Of a stretch of 64,000 bases of DNA, positions 41,199 through 50,342 are shown in pieces. Position 1 is the first letter of the stretch, and each line of letters starts with the position of its first letter. A program made the translations under genes and the position numbers. A model generated the notes under the pieces. That model was given only the letters and a program-made list of their open reading frames with translations, did no database searches and was not told the DNA's origin. The stretch comes from an uncultured Bacteroidota bacterium (GTDB lineage: Bacteria; Bacteroidota; Bacteroidia; Chitinophagales; Chitinophagaceae): the NCBI GenBank assembly GCA_903887415.1, contig CAISPO010000025.1, positions 62,001 to 126,000 of the forward strand, in the 5' to 3' direction.

Positions 41199-42332
41199 AA
41201 ATTGCCCCACGAACATACTATCCGCACCAATATCTGTGCCATTAATGAGCTCGGAATCTATTAGTTTCATACCGGTTTTTTGAACGACTTCAGTAACTAC
41301 ATCCTCATTCTCCTGTTTGAATACCGAGCAGGTTATATAGATAAGCCTGCCGCCTGGTTTAATATGCCGGCTCACATTGAGGGCTATCGTTTTTTGGAGT
41401 GCAGAAAATTTATCTACTGTTTTCGGGTCAAAAAAGTATAGCTGTTCAGGTGTGCGCGCCCAAGTGCCGGAACCACTGCAAGGGGCATCGCAGATAATGT
41501 TATCGAACTGTTTGGTGCCTAATGCTTTGCTGAGCAATATTCGGTTGCTAACATCCGTTACATATGCTACAGGTGGTTCCATTCTGTATTGCTTAAACCG
41601 CTGCTTCAGATTGTGTATAATACTTTCGCGCGTATCCGACACTGTGAGGCGCACACCCGGCTCCAGATCTTTGAGCAATAAAGATTTTCCGCCCGCACCC
41701 GCGCAGCAGTCGTACCACTGCTCATTTTTTTTGGGATGAAAGAACGTACCCGTTTGCTGTGAAGAGGCATCCTGCACGGCATAGGTATCCTCCGGCAGTA
41801 TGGTATCTATTTTCGCGCCATTAGGCAGCCGCAAGCAGTTGTCGGTAATAAAGGTGTATGGTATCTGCGCCCCATTCAGCAGGCTGGTCGTCTTGCCCAT
41901 ATCCTTGCGTATGCGCAGGAACAAGTGTGGCTGCACCAGCATAGATTGCAGCCATTCGTCTTTATTTATGCCAGCAGATAAAGCCACATCAAAAGGGAAT
42001 AGCGCAGTAGCATCAAACATAATTTCCGGTATTGTTGCGCCGTCAATAGCGGGAGGCAATAATTTTCCATTCCCGCAAAGTTTCATACATGCGATCATCT
42101 GCGCCTTGAGATTGTCATCCTGAGCGGAGTCGAAGGGGCCAATCCCCAATCCCCAACTACCAATTCCCTTTTTCACCCGGTACCAGCTATAGGCCATTGC
42201 GCTCAGCGTCTTGCGGTCCCGGCTGCCAAGTATGGGGTACTGCTTAAAATAGTTTTTAAGGAAATGCGCCAGCGGCACGGAACCGTTGTAAGTTTCAATA
42301 ATGGCCTTTATGTGTTGCCAGATGTAGCGCAT
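41169..42332 (-). CDS. RsmB/NOL1/NOP2-type RNA m5C methyltransferase with repeat insertion
   Basis: A 387-residue SAM-dependent RNA methyltransferase. Catalytic motifs: motif I region CCAGAGGKSLLLKD, motif IV DAPCSGSGTWARTP, and motif VI ITCSVFKQEN with the nucleophilic Cys. It methylates cytosine C5 in rRNA; the exact position is not known to me. ATG 42332 is used. Residues 56-74 (ending PFDSAQDDN) are encoded by a dispersed intergenic repeat inserted in frame (42111-42168), and the last residues come from another repeat. The enzyme core is otherwise complete. Confidence 0.87.
   Translation of the reverse strand: MRYIWQHIKAIIETYNGSVPLAHFLKNYFKQYPILGSRDRKTLSAMAYSWYRVKKGIGSWGLGIGPFDSAQDDNLKAQMIACMKLCGNGKLLPPAIDGATIPEIMFDATALFPFDVALSAGINKDEWLQSMLVQPHLFLRIRKDMGKTTSLLNGAQIPYTFITDNCLRLPNGAKIDTILPEDTYAVQDASSQQTGTFFHPKKNEQWYDCCAGAGGKSLLLKDLEPGVRLTVSDTRESIIHNLKQRFKQYRMEPPVAYVTDVSNRILLSKALGTKQFDNIICDAPCSGSGTWARTPEQLYFFDPKTVDKFSALQKTIALNVSRHIKPGGRLIYITCSVFKQENEDVVTEVVQKTGMKLIDSELINGTDIGADSMFVGQFETSPHPSPL
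42111..42168. repeat. dispersed repeat inserted in frame in a methyltransferase gene
   Basis: GTCATCCTGAGCGGAGTCGA (within 42111-42138) is a sequence I know as a widespread intergenic repeat in Bacteroidota. It is followed by tandem AATCCCC units (42139-42168). Reading frame and length are kept, adding about 19 residues. Confidence 0.7.
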
Positions 42333-42486
42333 GGGGTTAAAATTAGTGGTTTGCAGGGTAGGGATGAAATTAAAGAGCAGCAAAGGAGCTGCGAAATTCA
42401 AAGGTTTGTTAATTTCACCAAATATTTCACTGCCCGAATAATCTTAGGAGTTGTTTTTACGTCTAACTCTCAAAATTGTTTTATTT

Positions 42487-43155
42487 ATGAAACTGAATTC
42501 TTTTATTGCGGCAACAGGTTTGGTGATCGGGGGATGTGTGTTGTTTTCATCCTGCATAGAAAGACATGATTATAATGTTGCGCCAAACAATAACAACAAT
42601 ACGAACAACACAAACAACCAGTATTTTTTTGACGAAGAATTTAACGGCAGTGATAACTACGGCTGGTCGTTCACTGATGCGGCAGACTCTGCCTATGCCA
42701 GCATCACCGGCGGCAGCTATCAGTATGTGGACTACAGCGCGTTAAAATCGAATATGTCGTTTGTAAATACGGGTGCGAACGTGCAGAGCAACTTTACGGT
42801 TACTACCCGTGTAAAGTCTAACAACCAGATCGCACTCATATTTGGCGCATCTGCTACCAGCAGCGGCTATGCGTTCTACATAGACACTGCGGGCAACTAC
42901 TCCCTCTACCAGGAAGGCAGCAACGGCAACGCATCCATACCCATCATACCGTACACACAGGATTCCCTCTACGCCCACAAAAACGACTGGAACATCCTGG
43001 AACTTGACCAGACCAATGGTGTATGGTCCGCCTATATCAATGGCACCCAGGTATTCACCATGGCAGCAAGAGCCCTCAGCGGCCCGGGTTTCGGGTATAA
43101 GATATTGCCGGCTACTACGGGGTATGCGGATTATTTGGTGGTGAGGAATGATTGA
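42487..43155 (+). CDS. hypothetical lipoprotein, LamG-like
   Basis: A 222-residue protein with a lipoprotein signal (GCVLFSSC, Cys at about residue 21) and an Asn-rich linker (NNNNNTNNTNN). The mature domain (FFDEEFNGSDNYGWSF, VTTRVKSNNQIALIFGASA, WSAYINGTQVFTM) looks like a concanavalin-type beta-sandwich, as in DUF1080 or LamG proteins that bind glycans. No partner gene. A strong terminator follows. Confidence 0.72.
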   Translation: MKLNSFIAATGLVIGGCVLFSSCIERHDYNVAPNNNNNTNNTNNQYFFDEEFNGSDNYGWSFTDAADSAYASITGGSYQYVDYSALKSNMSFVNTGANVQSNFTVTTRVKSNNQIALIFGASATSSGYAFYIDTAGNYSLYQEGSNGNASIPIIPYTQDSLYAHKNDWNILELDQTNGVWSAYINGTQVFTMAARALSGPGFGYKILPATTGYADYLVVRND

Positions 43156-43175
43156 TCATAATTCGATACTAGAAT

Positions 43176-43204
43176 AAGAACGTCGCTCGTGGAGCGACGT
43201 TCTT
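43176..43204 (+). terminator. rho-independent terminator
   Basis: A 13-bp stem (AGAACGTCGCTC / GAGCGACGTTCT with one more pair) and a 3-nt loop, then TGTGTTT. It ends the lipoprotein transcript. Confidence 0.75.
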
Positions 43205-43281
43205 GTGTTTGGTTGTGATGTAATTCCCTGTTACGCTTTCATTTTAATACATGGATATTCTGATGAAAAGAATATCTGGCG

Positions 43282-43839
43282 TTAAAATAAAACTGCCAGG
43301 CCTAGCATCAAGTGGAAATACGAGAACTTGTAATCTGCCGATGAAGTATAAACGGATGGGGGTGAAAATTAAGGCGCGCCAACTACATTGGTGAGTGTTT
43401 CATGTACGTCTAAACGGGAAAACCCAACTTCTCCTTTAATAAACAAGTGCTTAACGATCTCGTGTCTTCCACCAGCAAAAATACCTATTGAATAACCAGG
43501 CGTATAGTGAGCACTGTAATAGTAGCTGGCAGAATCGCCGGTGTGGAATGAGCGTATATTGAAGCTGTAACCGTCTGCACCGGCATAGAATGAGCCGGTG
43601 TGGTATATAGCTGCCAGGCCGTAATTGTCACTTGTGACACTCCAGTGATCCCATTCGTAGGCAGCGTTTAAAGAGAAGTGTTTGGTAAAGTAATAACCTG
43701 CTGAAATCCCATCGCAGCCTCCTCCTGTAACGGTAGGGCTGGTAGGTGCGCTATAGCCGACCATCTCTGAAATTTCGATCTTCTGGCCAGGGCATAGAAA
43801 CGGCAGCAACAATAATAATAAGAGGAATGCTTTTTTCAT
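43282..43839 (-). pseudogene. outer-membrane beta-barrel-like protein, interrupted by in-frame TAA
   Basis: The frame starts at 43839 (signal peptide FLLLLLLPFLCPGQ) and reads through beta-strand-like segments (YYFTKHFSLNAAYEWDHW, FIKGEVGFSRLDV) to a TAA at 43369-43371 after VVGAP. In the same frame it continues for another 28 codons (FSPPSVYTSSADYKFSYFHL, then MLGLAVLF) to a second TAA at 43282. The continuation ends in alternating hydrophobic residues and a C-terminal Phe, the usual beta-barrel signal. The first stop is therefore most likely a nonsense change or a sequence error. Function unknown. Confidence 0.68.
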
Positions 43840-43888
43840 TTACAACGAATGGCCGGTAATAACTAGATCATAGAACAGAGTCCATTCC

Positions 43889-44539
43889 CTAGTCCACATC
43901 ATTCCACCAGTCTTTTCTGCCGCCAAATTTTGCAGAGAGGCCGAAGGTAACGATACCCATGGCACCGTACCCAAACTCGGTGAATACCCCTATGTTCGGT
44001 ACAAACATCCACCTGAGGCCGATACCATCAACTGAGTAGATGAACCCGCCACCGGATACTGTAGCGCCATCGGGGTTGTCAATGCCCGAAAATGAAATGC
44101 GGGCAAAACCATATCCCGCAGCAACACCGGAATACAGATCGAACGATTTGCTCTTGAGATAATGGTAATCAAATTTGCACAGGGCGGTAAAAATGCTCAT
44201 GCTGAATGTATAATTGTAGGTATTAGTACCGCCAAAGGAATTGGGGTCTTGCCAGGAGATAGGCCCTGATGTGCCGCTTACATAACCTATCTGTATCCCA
44301 ACTGCGATCTTCTTTTTTGGTGCATACTGGTAAGTAATGGTCCAGGGGCCAAAGCCCGAAGCTCCGCTTCCGCCTTCCCATAGTCCGCCAACCAGCAGCT
44401 TGGGTATATTGGGCTGGCCAAAACCAATAAATAAATTGCTGGAGCCCTGTGTAACTACCTGGGCCGATGAACATGTGGCACTGGCAAGGGTGTAGCCTGC
44501 AAAAGCGAGTAAAATGAGGGTCTTGAGTATTTTTGTCAT
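43889..44539 (-). CDS. outer-membrane beta-barrel protein, hypothetical
   Basis: A 216-residue protein with a signal peptide (ILLAFAGYTLASATCSSAQ). The mature part has amphipathic strands (TITYQYAPKKKIAVGIQIGYV, TALCKFDYHYLKSKSFDLYS, IGVFTEFGYGAMGIVTFGLS) typical of small outer-membrane barrels. It reads in the same direction as the interrupted barrel gene downstream, 49 bp away. No specific family. Confidence 0.68.
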   Translation of the reverse strand: MTKILKTLILLAFAGYTLASATCSSAQVVTQGSSNLFIGFGQPNIPKLLVGGLWEGGSGASGFGPWTITYQYAPKKKIAVGIQIGYVSGTSGPISWQDPNSFGGTNTYNYTFSMSIFTALCKFDYHYLKSKSFDLYSGVAAGYGFARISFSGIDNPDGATVSGGGFIYSVDGIGLRWMFVPNIGVFTEFGYGAMGIVTFGLSAKFGGRKDWWNDVD

Positions 44540-44775
44540 CTGGTATGTGTTTGAACGGTTTTTAAATTTAGCTGCTTCAGTATTTAAATGAATGAAGCGT
44601 ACAAAGCAGTAACAGCCTCATCAGTGCCTGATTATAGTTTTTAAATTAACTGATTTGGGAATAAAGGTAATAAAATAATCTGCGATTTATACCCACCCAT
44701 ATTGTAAATTGCCGTAGCGTATAATCCATTAAACAATAATAAGTGTAATAGTTTAGCTGCTGTAAAAATCGTGCG

Positions 44776-45477
44776 ATGAATAACAAATTATTATTCCCCA
44801 TTACATTCCTTATCTTTTTCATGCCGTCTTTTTGTATTGCACAGAAATGTAAGACAGCCGCGAAAACGATTGATACCAAGGCCGCGCTCCTCCAGTCGAT
44901 ACAAGTGGATCCGGCTAAAAAAATAATAGCGCTGAAAAAGCTGATACCGGGGCTCAGCATTGACCTGCGCTATGCAACTGCAAACAATTTTACCAGGGAA
45001 GTTTTATACCACCACCCGGGGGCATACATGAGGGCTGCACCAGCAAATGCATTGAAACAGGTACAGTACGACCTGAATAAAAAAGGGCTCGCCATAAAGC
45101 TCTACGATGCCTTCCGGCCATTCAGCGTCACCTGTAAAATATGGCACCTGGTGCCTGACAGGCACTATGCCGCTAACCCTATGAAGGGCAGCAATCATAA
45201 TCGCGGGCTGGCCGTTGACCTCACCATTATTGACCTGAATACAGGCAAAGAACTGGATATGGGAACGCCTTTTGACAATTTCACTGATACAGCCCATCAT
45301 TCATTTATGCACCTGCCCGTACAGACACTTGCAAATCGCAGGCTGCTGAAAAGCGTGATGAGAAAATATGGTTTTGACATTGTGCCGGATGAATGGTGGC
45401 ATTATCAGTGGCACAACGACCATGATTATGAAGTCCTTGACCTGGACTTTGATGATTTGGCGGACATTGCGGAGTGA
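44776..45477 (+). CDS. D-alanyl-D-alanine dipeptidase (M15D, VanX/DdpX family)
   Basis: A 233-residue protein with a signal peptide (LLFPITFLIFFMPSFCIA). The zinc ligands and catalytic residues of the family are present: SxHxxGxAxD as SNHNRGLAVD, and ExxH as DEWWHYQW. It splits D-Ala-D-Ala in the periplasm, used for peptidoglycan dipeptide recycling; a vancomycin-resistance role needs VanH and VanA, which are absent. Confidence 0.9.
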   Translation: MNNKLLFPITFLIFFMPSFCIAQKCKTAAKTIDTKAALLQSIQVDPAKKIIALKKLIPGLSIDLRYATANNFTREVLYHHPGAYMRAAPANALKQVQYDLNKKGLAIKLYDAFRPFSVTCKIWHLVPDRHYAANPMKGSNHNRGLAVDLTIIDLNTGKELDMGTPFDNFTDTAHHSFMHLPVQTLANRRLLKSVMRKYGFDIVPDEWWHYQWHNDHDYEVLDLDFDDLADIAE

Positions 45478-45588
45478 GGACGGCTTAATATAAAGCGTTA
45501 AAACGATTAGCAATACTTATCTCCTTTCTTCTTGTCCCAAGGTTGAGACCGCGGCCTATATGTTGGTTTTATTAAACTGGAATCAACC

Positions 45589-45632
45589 ACAAACTTTAGA
45601 TTTTCTAGTTTATGACTCACGACTTACGACTA
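45589..45632 (+). repeat. interspersed repeat, copy 2 (AAACTTTAGATTTT family)
   Basis: ACAAACTTTAGATTTTCTAG, then TTTATGACTCACGACTTACGACTA. Same family as 36672-36709, with a short extra segment. Its last three bases are the stop codon of the DUF4340 gene on the other strand. Confidence 0.6.
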
Positions 45633-46712
45633 AACATGTTTATGCACCATCACGTTTGTCTTCTTTTGATCCTGTTTTGGGTCGTGGGGTTTGCTGTCCT
45701 GGAAGAATTCGTATGCCTTATGAAAGATATTCCTGAAGGCGAACTGCTGTATCATCACTGTGTCCCTGCCTCCATTGATAATGGCATATAAACGGTCAGA
45801 GTCATAGTCATCAGGCACGTCGGGGTTTGATGTCAGTGCGTTTTTACTTCTTTTGTTAAGTGCCATCCAGTATATTTCTGCGTGCTGGTGCTGTCCATGA
45901 ATACCTATAACATCTATGCTTGATTGTTTTGGCGCTGTTTTGATGGTGGTATCCATATCGCTCAGGCCATTCAGGTAGCCCTCGCAGTTGACGTTCGAGA
46001 AGTAAGTAACGTAAGCCCTAACCCTGTGCGGGTTTTGGCCCTGGAGGCCTTTCATCAGGCTCTCATCAGCGTGTACGGTGATGGAATCTTTGTCGCAGGT
46101 GAGGGTAAAGGAGTTGATAGGCTTGTCTGCATATTGAACCGAGATGCTTTTTATCTCATTGGCCGGGATGTTGAAAACCGTCCTGTCGCGCCAGTCGGTG
46201 AGCCTGGTAGCATAGCGGGCGGTGATATAGCCCACAAAGCCCGGCACCTGCACCACATAGGGCATTTTGGCCCCTTCCATCAGCATGTTGGTACCGGTAT
46301 TGTTTACAGATGCGCCACCCACATAGAACACCTTCATTTTCTTACCCTGCCGGTCATATATTTCCACTTTTATGCCATCTGTGGCCATGGTCTTTACCAC
46401 GTTTTCATAGGCGTTCTGTGTCACAGGGTACAAGGGCGCCTGCTGTGCAAGAGTAGTAAGCACTAAATTAATTGTACTTGGCAGCGCCTTATACTTTTTG
46501 TTTACCATCCAGCAGGAATCAGTACGGTCTATCAGCGCAGATTCTCCATCGTTAGACACGATAAATATGCGGCCTATGCTGCCGGTATCCTTGACCTGGA
46601 AGCCCGCTTCTGCGTCGCCATATGGGTTGGCGCCGCGATTATTAAACAGGAAGTACCAGATGCCGAAACCGAGCAGGCCGAGAATAACGACATATAAGAG
46701 TGTCTTGCCCAT
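45630..46712 (-). CDS. DUF4340 domain protein of the gldFG unit
   Basis: A 360-residue protein anchored by one N-terminal helix (TLLYVVILGLLGFGIWYFLF), followed by an extracytoplasmic region with repeats around IGRIFIVSNDGESALIDRTDS and YGDAEAGFQV. DUF4340 proteins usually follow gldG-type genes of ABC transporters and probably work with the substrate-binding part. The start overlaps the gldG stop by one base. The C terminus is Lys/His-rich and lies at a repeat element. Confidence 0.85.
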   Translation of the reverse strand: MGKTLLYVVILGLLGFGIWYFLFNNRGANPYGDAEAGFQVKDTGSIGRIFIVSNDGESALIDRTDSCWMVNKKYKALPSTINLVLTTLAQQAPLYPVTQNAYENVVKTMATDGIKVEIYDRQGKKMKVFYVGGASVNNTGTNMLMEGAKMPYVVQVPGFVGYITARYATRLTDWRDRTVFNIPANEIKSISVQYADKPINSFTLTCDKDSITVHADESLMKGLQGQNPHRVRAYVTYFSNVNCEGYLNGLSDMDTTIKTAPKQSSIDVIGIHGQHQHAEIYWMALNKRSKNALTSNPDVPDDYDSDRLYAIINGGRDTVMIQQFAFRNIFHKAYEFFQDSKPHDPKQDQKKTNVMVHKHV

Positions 46713-48466
46713 TATGATAAGGTTTTAGGTTTTTGTGCAGTGGTACCCGCTGGCTTTGTTTCATAACGCCGCTGCCTGAAGAAAAAGTAGCAGGAAGCGA
46801 ACACCAGCACCAACGCAATGGGAACCGCCACATTGATGATCTGCCATTGTGTTTTTTCATCCTTGGCCCTGCCTTCATCGAGCAGGCGCAGCTTCACCTG
46901 TTTAGAATGTGACTCCAGTATCCCGGAATTATCAGTGAGGTACTGCAGGCAATTCAGCAGGAACATCTTATTGGCATAGAACTGGCCATCGTACTTATAG
47001 TAGCCCATTTGCAGTATGCCCTGCTTGGTGGAATAGTCATTGCCGAAAAGATCGCCCACCGATGATACGATCATGCTCGTTGTGCTGTCGGTATTTGGTT
47101 TGAATGGCTCTCTCAGCGAATCCAGTAAGTGGAGGTATTCCGGGGCGAGCCTGTTTTTATAGGCCGATACAAATTTCCCTTCCAGCAAAACAGCTACCGG
47201 GCGGTAGGGCTTGTTGAACATCTTATTGTCGGCCGGGAAGTTCATTACGCTCAAGCTCACGCGCACCGGCGCAGAAGCAACTTTGCTGTATTTGGATGAT
47301 TGGAGCAGTATTGTTTTTTTAATACCGCTGGTTATCAGCGTATCTATACTGCTCGTAAACTTACCGAAGATAAAGTCCATGTTCCGCACTATGGGGTGCT
47401 CTGATGTAGGGTTCAGTTTTGGAAAGAAGATCCAGTCGTGCATCTCTGCCGGGCCATTGTTGACCATGCGGGGCAATTGCAGGTTTTGCATATCTTCTAT
47501 AAGATCGGCATTGACCCTGACGCCGTATTTGAACAGAATTTCGTCGAGCTCCAGGCCATATTCCATAGCCATGATCTGCGGCGGGTGGGCTTCAAGGCTG
47601 TCGATGGATGCATCAAGCGGGCTAATGTTCCATAGCACGTGCCCGCCATGCATGATGTACTGGTCTATCTTCAGTTTTTCCGGCCCTGTAAAGGTGATTT
47701 TTGGTTCGTTGATGATAATGGCATCGTATGCGAGTGGTATATGCACCGTATGCGTTATATCCAGCGTATCAAGGTCGTAATATCGGGGCAGGCTGGCCAG
47801 CATGTCGTAGGTGCGGATGCCAAGGTCTTCCCCGTTGCCCATGATATAGGCGACACGCGGCCTGCTGGGGCGTTCCAGTTGATTAATGGCGTTGGCAAAT
47901 TTGTATTCGAGTAACGCCTCTGCATAGTTTATCTTTTCCGCAGCAGATTTCCCCGGAGGATCTTCCAACAGCATTATCGGCATTTCCTTGCCATTGTACT
48001 GCACAAGCGCATAGGGAAAGAACACCTGCATGGAATACGCTGCGTCCCCGGTTTGCGTCAGTTCAAAATACCGGATACCTTTATTGGCAAGATCATGTGC
48101 CACTGCCTTCTTCTCTTCATCATTTTTGCCTTCAAACGGGTCGATGAACCGGAATACGATCTTGTTGCCTGCGACATCTTTGAAAGAAGTAAGACGCTCG
48201 CGTACAGACTCCTGCATACGCTGCAGATAGGCAGGGAATTTGTTTTCGCTCTTCAGGTAAACATCTACAACTGCTACTTCCTTCATATTGTGCAGCAGTT
48301 CCTTCGTGGATGGCGAAAGCGAGAACCTTCGTTCCTTGGTAAGGTCGAGGCCGGTATGGAAATAGGAAGCCAGTACATTGACACAGATCAATATACACGC
48401 CATCATCACTATGCGGATGGTAGCCTGTTTTCGCCGTTGGTCTTTACCTGGTGTTTTTACTGCCAT
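46712..48466 (-). CDS. gldG: gliding-associated ABC transporter substrate-binding protein GldG
   Basis: A 584-residue protein with an N-terminal helix (IVMMACILICVNVLASYF), the family segment LTKERRFSLSPSTKELL, a large extracytoplasmic domain with YIMGNGEDLG, and a C-terminal membrane helix (INVAVPIALVLVFASCYFFF). GldG, GldF and GldA form an ABC transporter first linked to gliding in Flavobacterium johnsoniae; later work found these genes not strictly needed for gliding. gldA is absent in this window. Confidence 0.93.
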   Translation of the reverse strand: MAVKTPGKDQRRKQATIRIVMMACILICVNVLASYFHTGLDLTKERRFSLSPSTKELLHNMKEVAVVDVYLKSENKFPAYLQRMQESVRERLTSFKDVAGNKIVFRFIDPFEGKNDEEKKAVAHDLANKGIRYFELTQTGDAAYSMQVFFPYALVQYNGKEMPIMLLEDPPGKSAAEKINYAEALLEYKFANAINQLERPSRPRVAYIMGNGEDLGIRTYDMLASLPRYYDLDTLDITHTVHIPLAYDAIIINEPKITFTGPEKLKIDQYIMHGGHVLWNISPLDASIDSLEAHPPQIMAMEYGLELDEILFKYGVRVNADLIEDMQNLQLPRMVNNGPAEMHDWIFFPKLNPTSEHPIVRNMDFIFGKFTSSIDTLITSGIKKTILLQSSKYSKVASAPVRVSLSVMNFPADNKMFNKPYRPVAVLLEGKFVSAYKNRLAPEYLHLLDSLREPFKPNTDSTTSMIVSSVGDLFGNDYSTKQGILQMGYYKYDGQFYANKMFLLNCLQYLTDNSGILESHSKQVKLRLLDEGRAKDEKTQWQIINVAVPIALVLVFASCYFFFRQRRYETKPAGTTAQKPKTLS

Positions 48467-48502
48467 TTATAAATTTGCACTCAATTTTTACTGTAACAAT
48501 TA

Positions 48503-48539
48503 CATTTTCAAATTTTCAAATCAGCACATTCACAGATTA
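48503..48539. repeat. interspersed repeat (CATTTTCAAATTTTC type) between gldF and gldG
   Basis: CATTTTCAAATTTTCAAATC, then AGCACATTCACAGATTA; same family in opposite orientation as 41055-41090. It overlaps the gldF stop codon and splits the otherwise close gldF-gldG pair. Confidence 0.45.
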
Positions 48540-49265
48540 TTTCCGTCTGTTCAGAGAGAACCGCGTGAGCGAAACAAACAATGTGATCACTGACAAAAAG
48601 TAAACAATATCGCGTGTGTCTATCAGCCCCCTGCTTATGGAATTATAGTGAAACTCCATGCCCGTCATGCTCAGGTAGTAATCTATTCCCTGGGCAAAGG
48701 TGGGTAGCTTGCTTAGTTGCTCGAAGCCGGTATAAAAAAGGTAGCAAGCCAGCAGCGAGATCAGGAAGCCCACAACCTGGTTGGCAGTAAGCGATGAGCA
48801 AAAAACACCTACCGCAGCAAATGTTGCCGCGAGGAAGAACAGGCCGGTATAGGAGCCAATAAGTGCGCCGGTATCCAACCCCACATCTGGAAAAGAAAGG
48901 CTGCTGATGGTAAATACATAAACAAGGGTTGGCAGCAGTGCAAACACGATAAGTGCAAGGGTTGCAAAGTATTTGCCAAGTATGATCTCAATATCGGTGA
49001 CTGGCTTGGTGGACAGCCACTCTATAGTGCCGGTTCTGAATTCATCGGCAAAAGACCGCATGGTCACTGCCGGCACAAGCAGCAGTAAAAGCCAGGGCGC
49101 TATCTCGAAAAACCGGTCGAGGGATGCGTAGCCATAACCAAGGATACTGTATTCAGGAATGATCCATAAGAAGAGGCCACAAGCTATTAAAAAAACAAGG
49201 AGCGCCACATAGCCCACTATGGAACTGAAGAAAGAGTTTATTTCCTTTATAAAGATACTGCGCAT
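48537..49265 (-). CDS. gldF: gliding-associated ABC transporter permease GldF
   Basis: A 242-residue ABC-2 type permease with six membrane helices (IVGYVALLVFLIACGLFLWI, WLLLLLVPAVTMRSFADE, the conserved FRTGTIEWLSTKPVTDIEI loop). It is the membrane part of the transporter whose other subunits are GldG and the ATPase GldA. Transcribed before gldG and the DUF4340 gene. Confidence 0.93.
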   Translation of the reverse strand: MRSIFIKEINSFFSSIVGYVALLVFLIACGLFLWIIPEYSILGYGYASLDRFFEIAPWLLLLLVPAVTMRSFADEFRTGTIEWLSTKPVTDIEIILGKYFATLALIVFALLPTLVYVFTISSLSFPDVGLDTGALIGSYTGLFFLAATFAAVGVFCSSLTANQVVGFLISLLACYLFYTGFEQLSKLPTFAQGIDYYLSMTGMEFHYNSISRGLIDTRDIVYFLSVITLFVSLTRFSLNRRK

Positions 49266-49413
49266 TAACCTATATATGTTCGGGCTGGCAAATATAATAA
49301 AACACGGGGGCTTTCGCTATTTTGAGACTATTGTAAAAGTTAAAATTGGTATCCGGGAGAAGGGGAATCAATAGGTAAGCTGAGAATTATTGTGTAGCCT
49401 GGCAAATACTGGG

Positions 49414-50145
49414 CTACTTTACAGCCGGCTTTCTGAAAAAATTCATATAGCCTATGAGCCCGATACTAAGATTAAAAGGAGACGTTTCTTTATAGTCTCC
49501 GGCAGATCCTATCAGTTTGGCCGTAGTATTAAACTGGCTGGAGAACTTAAGAAATTTAAATATTTTGAAACGCATCGTGATCGCAGCGTTTGCCATTAAA
49601 TTAGTGCCCCGGGAATATCCCTGATAATTTTCCAGGTTATAATAATATACAACCATTAAGGCTGGTGAAAATGCGAACTCAAACCGCTTCTTTATTTTCC
49701 CAAAATCGGCCTGCGCCATAAAACGGTTGTAATTAGCGCTGTTAAACTGGACGGTTGGTGGTATGCCTGTGTACTGGTTAGTGGTCTTTCCGACACCGGC
49801 TAAAAAGAATATTTCCTTTGACCAGCCACTATCAGCGCGTTTATAAAGGCCCGCCCCAATTTCGCCGAAATTATGAGCGTTTAATGAGTTGTTCCCGGCT
49901 TGATCGGTTTGTCCTTTTGGGTTGAGGCTGATAGTGCTGTAGTTAGCCATTACTGCGACTTTAGTGGTTATTGCGTAGGCAGCCTGTGCATCGTAACCAG
50001 AACCACTGAAATGAGCACCAAGTTCGGCCTGTCCTTTGCGCTGCATTCAGGGTGCGTTCACCACATTCTGGCGATAAATGCCGCAAGATGATAAACCCAG
50101 GCAAAAGACTAATAAGCAACTTATGTCCAGGACGGCTCTATACAT
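49414..50145 (-). pseudogene. outer-membrane-associated lipoprotein, interrupted by in-frame TGA
   Basis: A frame that begins at 50145 (MYRAVLDISCLLVFCLGLSS, lipobox LSSC followed by GIYRQNVVNAP) meets a TGA at 50047-50049 and continues directly as a 210-residue frame (MQRKGQAELGAHFSGSGYDA…) to the stop at 49414. Together the parts read as one lipoprotein of about 243 residues with a beta-rich body; known proteins of this type continue through NAP-L/M without a break. The TGA is therefore a nonsense change or an error. Re-start at the ATG after the stop would make a form without signal peptide. Confidence 0.7.
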
Positions 50146-50342
50146 ACAACGAATATACATTTATTATTCAAGCTGGCGTGTATTAGTCTGCATTGAAAAC
50201 AGCTTCCATCCGCATTTTCCGGGAGTATGTCGCTACTGCACTTTAGCCAAAACAGCTAAAGGGTATTCACCACGCAATATTGATTGCTTCTTATACGTTT
50301 CTGTAAATTGGGTATTATTAATGCTGCCAACGTAAATTACGG

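Noticed and set aside
44776-45477. Vancomycin resistance gene vanX
   Set aside because: Family motifs fit VanX/DdpX, but vanH, vanA and the VanRS regulators are absent; a recycling dipeptidase with signal peptide is more likely.
43369-50049. Stop codon reassignment as explanation for the in-frame TAA and TGA
   Set aside because: Both TAA and TGA end many well-defined genes in the window, and the two interrupted genes have different stops.
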